From the NCBI GenBank assembly GCA_963930655.1, contig OZ005621.1, positions 14,805,001 through 14,869,000 of the forward strand: a stretch of DNA of 64,000 nt, given 5' to 3'. The translations under genes were made by a program, and so were the position numbers. Below are positions 56,273 through 64,000 of this stretch, in pieces. Source of the DNA: Myrica gale (lineage: Eukaryota > Streptophyta > Magnoliopsida > Fagales > Myricaceae). Position 1 is the first letter of the stretch. Every line of letters begins with the position of its first letter. The notes under the pieces were generated by a model. That model was not told the origin of the DNA. It worked only from the letters and a program-made list of their open reading frames with translations, and did no database searches.

Positions 56273-59200
56273 TTATTATTTATTTAGACTGAACACAATC
56301 TAAGGAGGGTCGCTGCCCTCATAAACCCAAGGAAGTGCACTACAAGAACCATGAAACTCAGGAAAGCATCCCTCACGTAAGGAGGAAGCAACCCACTGAC
56401 TAAGGGAGTGTGCATCTCGATTCACACACCGTGGAACAAACAAACACTTGAAACCAGGAGAAGCAGCTAGCTGAACTTTAATATTAGAGACAATGGACTC
56501 AATTAACCAGGGGCAATCCGGAGAATCTCGAGCTACAACATCCATCACAATGAGAGAGTCACCCTAAAAAAGAACTTGCCTCCAGGAGCGATTAGAAGCC
56601 ACTTGGATACCCAGCCATAGTGCCTCCGCTTCACCCACAGTAGGATCAACAGAACAAAGCTTCTTCGTTTCAACATGTAAAATGGTACCCCTGTGGTCGC
56701 GACAAATACAAGCGGCCATAGAAAAGGAAGCTCGCACAACCACATCAACATTAATTTTAATTTCCCCGGGTGAAGGTGGTGTCCAAGCCAGGGAGTGGGT
56801 CTCGGAGTTAAATGCCCAGGCATCCACATGTTGTAAACAAAGTTGTCGAAGTCGTTGGGCCAAAAACCAAGGGTCCATACAGGAAGTACCATGAACCACT
56901 TTGTTACGCTCACACCAGACTAGATCAAGGGCAAGAACCACAAATAGCTGAAAATGATGGTGCTCTGATATATGACGATTGAGGAGCTGACCAGACCAGC
57001 CAATATACGTTTCTAAACATAAATTCAGATGGTCAGCATCCTGAGAGCAAGCCCGTGAGAAAAACAACACATCACCAGCAAAAAATAAATGAGTAATAGA
57101 TGGGGCCGTAGAATTTATTTTAATACCCTTAATCTGATTTTGACCTTCCGCCCTAAAAATTAGTCGTGATAAAACCTCGGCAACTAGGAGAAATAAGAAG
57201 GGGGGAGTGGGTCCCCCTGCCTTAATCCCGTAGATCCTGCAAATTGGCCAAACGGACTACCCTGAATCAGAATAGAGAAATGGGGTGTAGAAATACATTT
57301 CTCGATTCAAGATATCCATTGTTGGGCAAAACAAAAGTTTCGGAGAATGGCAAGAAGGAATGACTATTCGACACGGTCATATGCCTTCGCCATATCTCCT
57401 TTGATCGCCATCCATCCCGTGCGGCCGGATTTGTGTTTCATGCTGTGAAAAAGCTCAATTGCTACCAAGTAATTATCTTGAATATGACTTCCAGGTACAA
57501 ATGCGAGTTGGAATGGAGAGATTAGATTGCAAAGCAGAGGTTTTAATCGATCAACAAGCAATTTAGCAATAATTTTATACAACACATTACACAAGCTGAT
57601 GGGGCAAGGCACCAGAGATAAAAACAATCTTGAATCATGGCAACAACATCATCCCCAATAATACCCCAACAAGAAGTAAAAAATATAGATGTCATACCAT
57701 CGGGTCCCGGGGCCTTGTGAGGATTCATCTTGTTGATGACAGTAAAGATTTCAGAGGAAGACGGAACTGCACACAATGCGTCATTCTGTTCCAGAGAGAT
57801 ACAGGGTTGTATTAACCCTTCAAGGTCCTGCGGGAATGTTGGGGAAGAGGTCGTGTAAAGATCTAGAAAATAGGCCAATAAAGAGTGACCAAATTGTTGT
57901 CGCCCAGATACCTAGTGACCACCATCAAGCTTGAGTTGGACAATCTTGTTCCGGCACCACCGAGTGATAGTAGAAGCACGGAAGTACCGAGTATTTAAAT
58001 CTGACGTAGTGAACCATTGTACTCAGGATTTTTTTTGGCCATAGAATTTCCTCCTTCCTTAATTGCTCATCTAAAGCCAGATGTAAGGTATGTAATATCG
58101 CCAAGTTATTAGCAGATGGGTACATCTATTGGCGGTGCAGAATCTCATGTTGAATGGTCTGTATTTGTGTCTGAATATGCCCAAACCACTGTCGGTTCCA
58201 TTGTTGAAGAGCCCTCTTGGTTGCAAGAAGTTTCTGAAAGACTTTAGAACCATGTCCCCCTTACAGGGTCGTTGCCATGCCTTCTCAACCACGCCATAAA
58301 ATGAGTGGTCACGTAACCAAAAAGGTTCAAGCTTGAAAGGCCTCGGGAGATGGGTTTCAGATTCCCAGAGATGGAGTAATATTGGTTTATGGTCAGATTG
58401 CGAAATAGGGCTATGAGTTATACTAGCATTAGGAAATTGCAACCGCCAAGCAATATTACTAATGCCTCGGTCAAGTCTCTCCTCAATTTGGGCAGCCCCT
58501 GATCGTCCATTATCCCAGGTGAATTTAGGCCCAAAATAGCCCAGATCAACTGCCCCTGAGAATCCATAAAGTGACGAAGCCCCTGGGTCGAAGAAGCATG
58601 AAATGCACGGCCCCCTCTTTTAATGGGCGAAGGAAAGGTCATTAAAATCTCCAAGGCAGATCTAGGAAGATGGGCCACTAGATACCAGATTCGACAAATA
58701 GGGCCAAAATGTCAATTTGTCTTGCCATCGGGTTGGCCCATAAACAAAATACATAGCATAGTCATCTATAGATGCCCCAGGTTTACAACAACGTAAATGA
58801 GATGAGAGGAAATATGAGGAACATACACATTAATATTCGGCCTCCAGAATAACCCAATCCTCCCCGAAGACCCGCTGAAGACGTGGAAACAAAATATTGG
58901 AATCCAAGACGATGAGCAACACAAGTAAAAACATCCTCAGATAGCTTAGTCTCCAAAACAAACACCAAAGCAGGGTCAATCCGCTGCACTAAGGCCCACA
59001 AGGCTTGAACTGCAGGGCCGCGGGCAAGGCCTCTACAGTTACAAGAAATAGTCGTCATGGCAACTGTGGGGGCAGTACAAGGCCCGCCACCCCGGCCTGG
59101 TTCTCATAAGAGGCAGTAGTAAGCAGTACGGTAAAATTATGACACTTGCGCACCTTTTTTTGAAGAAAGATGAGTCGATGTGTCGTTGGATTTACAACGA

Positions 59201-61149
59201 GAGGTGTGACAAGACTTGTTTTGGCAAAGCTATGCAAGGGTCGGGTTGGCATCCGAAAAGGTGAGGGGTCTTTTGACACGGGCCCGTTTCTAATTGCATT
59301 CCTCCATACTTGCCATAGGTGCACACCCCAATCGTTTAAGAGACAGAACAATATTTGTGGAGGGTGCCAATACTTGTTCATAACGCTCTATCTCAGTCAA
59401 CCAAATATCCTTCGTGGTGGGAGACAGAGATGACGTGTCTGAGGCCGGAGATAAAGGTGTTTCAGGGACAAATAAATCCTCACTATCTACATCCAAAGGA
59501 GCCACCGTATTGGGTAAGACAACATTCATAGTTTGTGCCTCAGTTCCAGAAGACGGCCCAATGAGTAAAGAAGGTGACCCAGTCTCCTGGATGCTAGTAA
59601 TCTGGGGGACACATGGTCTAAAGCTTCGCACCTTACGCTCTGGGTGTGGGTGTTGAAGGGCTGGATCAGGCCCACTAGGAGGTGAACTCAAACAGACTGT
59701 TAGTTTACGGGTAATGGGGGTTAATAGAGCAGGTGTGGGGTCACGAGGGATGTCAGGAGGATTACTGGTATGAAAATATCATGGGTCCCTGGTTAGGGTA
59801 GGTGGAGTCGCAATCTGGCACTCAGAACTGGCACCACTGATAGGTACCATTAAAGATTGCAGTTGTGGTGTAAATGAAGTCGGCTTGGTAACAGGAGGGT
59901 GATGGGATGTGGGATTGGGCACATGAACCTTGGTGACTGTAGCAATCCCAGAATAGTGAGTCTTCGTTGTAGGATTATGTCAGTCAGATCTTGCTTCATT
60001 TTCCAGGGCTTCAACATAAATGTCATCGTCATGGTTGGAGTCCAGCGGCGGTAAAGCCACATGTTTCCCTTTGTCCCTGACTAAAGCCAAATGCAATTTG
60101 GACTGAAAAGGCCTAACAGGATCACAACCAGTGGAAGCCACCTGGGTCTTATTGTAATCCATCAGCAGGGAGACCTGTTGAGCGGTGACTCCCTGGCGAG
60201 GCAACGAACTAACCTTCATACTAGGGCCCAAATCAGCTTTATACGGATGGGGCATCTTAGCATCACAAGCATTAACCAGATGATCAATACATCCACAATT
60301 GTATCATAAACCTGACAGACGTTCATATTTAAAAGCTACATAACATAACGTCCGGTTCTGGCCGAAAATAGAAGCCTGGGGAAAATGGAAGCCGAACGTC
60401 AAGGTCCACTCTAACCCGCATGAAATCATGATAATCACTATCCGAATCAATAGAAGTATCAACCTCAACAACCTAACCAATTTTCCTGCCTATCAGACTA
60501 GCATTATGCGAGGAGAGTCTCGCCAGTGGAAATCCATGGATTTGTACCCAATATGTAGCATAAGAAAAATAGAGATCATTAATAATGCCTGAGGAAGGCC
60601 ATTCACGAAGGACAAGAAAAAATCCTCGAATATTCCAAGGGGCAAACTGCAAGATACGAACTTTATGAGATGGATCAGAAAAGGAAAATGAGTATTTATT
60701 AGGACCCACTAGATGGATCTGCAGGTCATGTGCAAAAGGCCAAGCCGCACGGATAGCTTCCGTCACTACAGTACGATATTGAATGCGCTTCGAAATCAAA
60801 CAACCGATCAACATATGACTCACCTTGCGGGCTGCTTTAACAGGGTCCTCCACGAGGTGCAGACTTAAATCGTCCCAAGACATTTGTTGGGTTCAAGTAA
60901 TAATGCGATCCAGCTCCTCATTCAGATTCTCCATACAGATAGTAGATATCAGGCAGACAGAAGAGAAGAGGGAAGGAGAGTGAGTGGAAGTGGACACAAA
61001 AGATTCACGAAGAAATAGAAGGAAAGGAAGGGAAAAGAGAGAAAGGAGAAGACAGTGGAAAGGAAAAGGAAGAAAGCAAAGGCTCTGAGATCTCTCTGGA
61101 AGAGAGCGACTTTACTGCAATCAATCGTATTGATTGCTGATGAATGTTT
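56273..61149 (-). mobile_element. L1-type plant LINE, copy 2, with 16-bp target duplication
   Basis: Flanked by CCATATGAGCATATTA (56257-56272) and CCATGTGAGCATATTA (61150-61165). The minus strand contains ORF1 with a DUF4283 domain (60883-60473) and a zinc-knuckle region near 60250-60310 (YNCGCIDHLVNAC). An endonuclease region follows, starting ISCNCRGLARGPAVQALWAL at about 59055 with SDHKPILLHL near 58390. Reverse-transcriptase pieces lie at 57880-57060 and RNase H-like sequence at 56990-56300. Internal deletions remove the zf-RVT region and a small part of the RT. TGA codons interrupt ORF1 near its start (after ENLNEELDRIIT) and within the zinc knuckle. It shares the FAGD box and the RNase H TAG with copy 1. 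Confidence 0.9.
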
Positions 61150-61200
61150 CCATGTGAGCATATTAACTCCTCATCTTCTGCAAATGACTATACCGGTTAT
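61150..61200 (+). pseudogene. Remainder of proline-rich pseudogene 2 beyond the LINE
   Basis: The sequence CTCATCTTCTGCAAATGACT matches the RHLLQMT region of gene A, so the LINE lies within the coding exon. Similarity stops after about 50 bp. Confidence 0.7.
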
Positions 61201-62179
61201 AAAATTTATGGGGTATTTGAAAATTGGGTGATAGTTTGAGGGAGAAATTATAATTAATATTTTTTTATAAAATTAAAAGGGAGAAAAAGCCTAAATTATA
61301 GCCTAGAAAATAGTTTTATAAAATTAAAAAGAATATAAATTAACAAAAGCCTTAAAAGAATATTTTAAAAATTAGTTTACAAAATTGAAATTGAATAAAA
61401 AATCAGAGCTCTAAACTAGCACTATCAATAATAAAAAGTGTAATTAACCCTATTAATTTTTACTCTCTTTTACAAAATAGCACCACTTCCGCAAATTATT
61501 CTTCTAAAACTTAGTACCACAACTATGACTTTATTTTTGCTAATTAACTCATATTTTCAAAAAAGGAAATTCTCATAAAGTCATTCTTTTAACACATGAC
61601 CAATTAATTCGTGGATTGTTCTTTTTGCTAAAATACAGTAAAATAATTACATAACTCATTTTTTGCTAAACAAAGTACCTTTTGAAAATATTTTTCTATG
61701 TCTCAAGATAGATTAAATTGCTTAGTAATTTTATTTACGAAAATAATTTATTAACTAAACTTGAATAGTAATTTGGCATCTAAAAACTATTAAACAAATT
61801 TATGATTGAATTTTGAATTTTTGAATTTTTTAAACTAAAAAACCTCAATTTTCATGACTCGGCTAAGGCCTCAGAGAATGTTGAGCTGCCCTTAGACATG
61901 TAGGCGAAGGTCGTGGCAACACAATTGCGTCAGGAGCTCAAGTTAACTAACGATCGACAGGTGGTAGCTAAGATAAAGCAATAATGGAGTTCGCTGCTTT
62001 AGAATCCGCCAATCACGGGAGTCAAGTACAGCATAACATGGATAAGAGTTTAGGAGGTGAACTAACTGGAACAAAACGTACGGAACAAAAATTCTTGCGG
62101 ATTTTCCCAACCACACATGGTATTGATTACGTACCCCACTAACTGTGTACTGTCGGCCCTTAGCATCCCCTATGCCCCC
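61201..62179. other. Upstream region of gene E
   Basis: AT-rich; 61277 onward is near-identical to 41518-42419. No gene recognised. Confidence 0.55.
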
Positions 62180-62186
62180 TATAAAT
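62180..62186 (+). promoter_or_regulatory. TATA box of proline-rich gene E
   Basis: TATAAAT, 110 bp before the ATG as in gene B. Confidence 0.7.
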
Positions 62187-62289
62187 CCACCATATATCAG
62201 TCCATTATTTCTACGGAGATCCAAACTGAAAGACTCCGCCGGCGCCTTTGCTAAACTTGGTGAGAGCGCTTGATCTGCATTATTTGAGG

Positions 62290-62670
62290 ATGGCCACTTG
62301 CAAGGGCTTCATCATAGCATTCGTCTTCGCTTTGTCGTGCATCGATGTGAGCATGGCAGCTCGTCATCCTGTGCAATTGACTGCACCCGCTGCACCGGCC
62401 TTGCCAGCAATTCCGGCCATGCCTAAACCAGTATTGCTGACACCTTTGCCTTCTGTGCCACAGCCCTCATTGCCAACACTGCCCATTGGTCTGCCAACTC
62501 TGCCTATTCCGACACTGCCTCCACTTCCAAGCATTCCCACGACGCCGACAATCCCAAAGGTCACCTTGCCCCCAATTCCTGCCGTTCCCTCCATCCCCAC
62601 AGTCCCTGGCACAATTCCTACTATCCCATTCCTTTCCCCACCCCCTACGGCCATCACCAGTAGCCATTGA
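62290..62670 (+). CDS. Secreted proline-rich protein E
   Basis: 126 residues, counterpart of gene B. The signal peptide is MATCKGFIIAFVFALSCIDVSMA; the mature chain starts ARHPVQ and ends FLSPPPTAITSSH, so the final Pro of B is His here. Six base changes separate the two genes, four or five of them altering the protein. The LPxxP repeat region is otherwise the same. No second coding copy follows it within the window. Confidence 0.85.
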   Translation: MATCKGFIIAFVFALSCIDVSMAARHPVQLTAPAAPALPAIPAMPKPVLLTPLPSVPQPSLPTLPIGLPTLPIPTLPPLPSIPTTPTIPKVTLPPIPAVPSIPTVPGTIPTIPFLSPPPTAITSSH

Positions 62671-64000
62671 TCAGTGAATGATTTCAGTTATATATGCTGC
62701 CTAGCTAGGAAGTACCAGTACTAGTACTCTTGCATGCAATATATGGCGGCAGACCTTATCGGAAGCTTATTCAAATAATGTCCCGATTGACTCTGTTGTA
62801 TGCTTTTCATTTTATGTTCCTATTGATATGCATATGGAGAGGGATTATGTAGTGTGTTGTTCCCTAATTGATACAATAGTGTGTTGTTCCCTAATTGATA
62901 CTATCTATTATCTTCTTTCTTACCTTTTGATTTCTCATTTTCTTCTAAAAAAAAGTGAAAAAAAACACCACAGCAAAATATCAGTGTGTACGCCAACTAT
63001 GAAAATGTAAAATTTAAAAACCATTGCCTGATTGAACATTTAGAATTAACAAATATGCATCTAGACCCCTTTAAAAATCACCCCCTTTTCTAGTCTCCAT
63101 TAGTATGACCATCCACGCATGCCACGTACGCACAAAAAAATAAACAAAGATATATCAATAAAAAAGTAAAAATATAAAAGATAACGAGAAAAAGATTACA
63201 ACTAGTTTTATTTTAAAATGAAAAGGCCAAGGGATCGGGGGAGGATCCTCCACAAGGCTGCTCGATTGTGGGCAGAGGGGGAGGTCCTTCCTCCCCCATC
63301 CAACAGCTAGCTTCCCCGGCCCCCATGGGAGTTTGTAGGATAGGAAAGGGAGAGACACCCCCTCTGCCAGGGACCTGCATCATGCAGCCCAAGCATGGGT
63401 TGCCACATCTGTCCGTCCAAATTGTTGCTTTTTAAAAAAAATTATGTTTTAAACTTTTTTTACATTGTGGCATATCTAAGTTGGCTGTGAATAATGCGTC
63501 CAAGTGTTGCTTAGCATCCTACTTAAAATTATAAAGTTTTATCGAATTTGTTGAAAAATAAAGTTTCCTGAAGTTGTTATTGAATTTGTTAAAAACGTAA
63601 AAGAAATTAATTAATTTTTTTTTTGTGAATTTTGGTTTTTAGACATTAATTTTTGCACCGATTTCATTTTCAGTCCCGCAGTTTAAACAATGAAAAATTT
63701 AGTCCCTAAATTTATCAACTTCTCAATAAATATTCCTTTTGTTACTCTGCCTTTAGATATTAATGGAATTTCCTTACACGTCAGTATATAACTCCAGCTC
63801 ATATGCATTCGGCAAATCAGCGCAACCATTTGGCCTTTGCCATAAACGACAATGATATTCATCCCACTTAATGAAACGGTGCATTCCACTATCAACAATT
63901 TTCCTCTTCAACTTAAGTGAGTCAGTCAGCCAGGGAGCTACTGAGGCATGGGGCCTTCGCCGCAACGTGCTGTAACACCCGAGATTTCTGTTTTAAAATT
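62671..64000. other. 3' region of gene E to window end
   Basis: Near-identical to 42911-44282. 62850-62900 has a small tandem repeat (GTGTGTTGTTCCCTAATTGATAC-like, two units) not seen in copy 1. The last bases enter the TGTAACACCCGAG LTR-like fossil. Confidence 0.6.

Larger units (their letters stand above)
45390..64000. repeat. Copy 2 of the ~22-kb tandem segmental duplication (runs off the window)
   Basis: It begins inside the 3.5-kb solo LTR (GATTGGTACACAACATGG against GAATGATACACAACATGG at 23107) and follows copy 1 to the window end. Copy-specific changes include the extra 1,096-bp tandem unit, loss of the region matching 28371-29877, loss of 30313-30702, absence of the Tip100-like element and different LINE deletions. 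Confidence 0.88.

Noticed and set aside
1-64000. tRNA, rRNA or other structured RNA genes
   Set aside because: No cloverleaf-like boxes or rRNA cores were recognised by eye; a covariance-model scan would be decisive.

Overview
This is a plant nuclear window, most likely from a woody eudicot. The evidence is small spliced host genes with GT-AG introns, TATA-box promoters, AT-rich spacers and a dense layer of plant transposon families. The species cannot be fixed from the sequence alone.

Left part (1-16.5 kb). A decayed Mutator transposase gene (1-1279) is followed by a five-exon DUF212 (haloperoxidase/acid-phosphatase-related) gene that looks broken in its last exon. Next come a 4.9-kb CACTA transposon (5211-10090, TSD CTA) carrying captured host exons, one clearly from NPC1, a small hydrophilic stress-type protein gene (10405-10635), and an intact five-exon FKBP12 gene (12518-14526, 112 codons plus stop). 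FKBP12 is the best-supported ordinary gene here.

Middle part (16.5-26.8 kb). A minus-strand LTR element fossil is bounded by related ~405-bp LTRs. It has swallowed a spliced-looking piece of a DUF1664 gene and was then invaded several times: a 2.9-kb hAT element that itself holds a 718-bp hAT, a 3.5-kb solo LTR and a 1.3-kb solo LTR.

Right part (about 23.1-64 kb). A unit of about 22 kb is present twice in tandem; the second copy runs off the window end. The two copies differ by about 2% in the coding segments I compared. Each holds members of one small secreted proline-rich protein family: intact at 27902, 42530, 50142, 51238 and 62290, and LINE-interrupted at 37199 and 56204. A later 1,096-bp tandem duplication made the 50142/51238 pair, whose proteins are identical. 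Copy 1 alone carries a 3.2-kb Tip100-like hAT with a GIL1/IRKI-type (DUF641) gene fragment. The same LINE insertion sits in both copies, and each copy has lost different internal parts.

No tRNA, rRNA, CRISPR or operon-like structure was seen. The notable biology is host-gene capture by three transposon classes (CACTA, hAT and LTR) in one locus, and the layered birth-and-death history of the proline-rich gene cluster.
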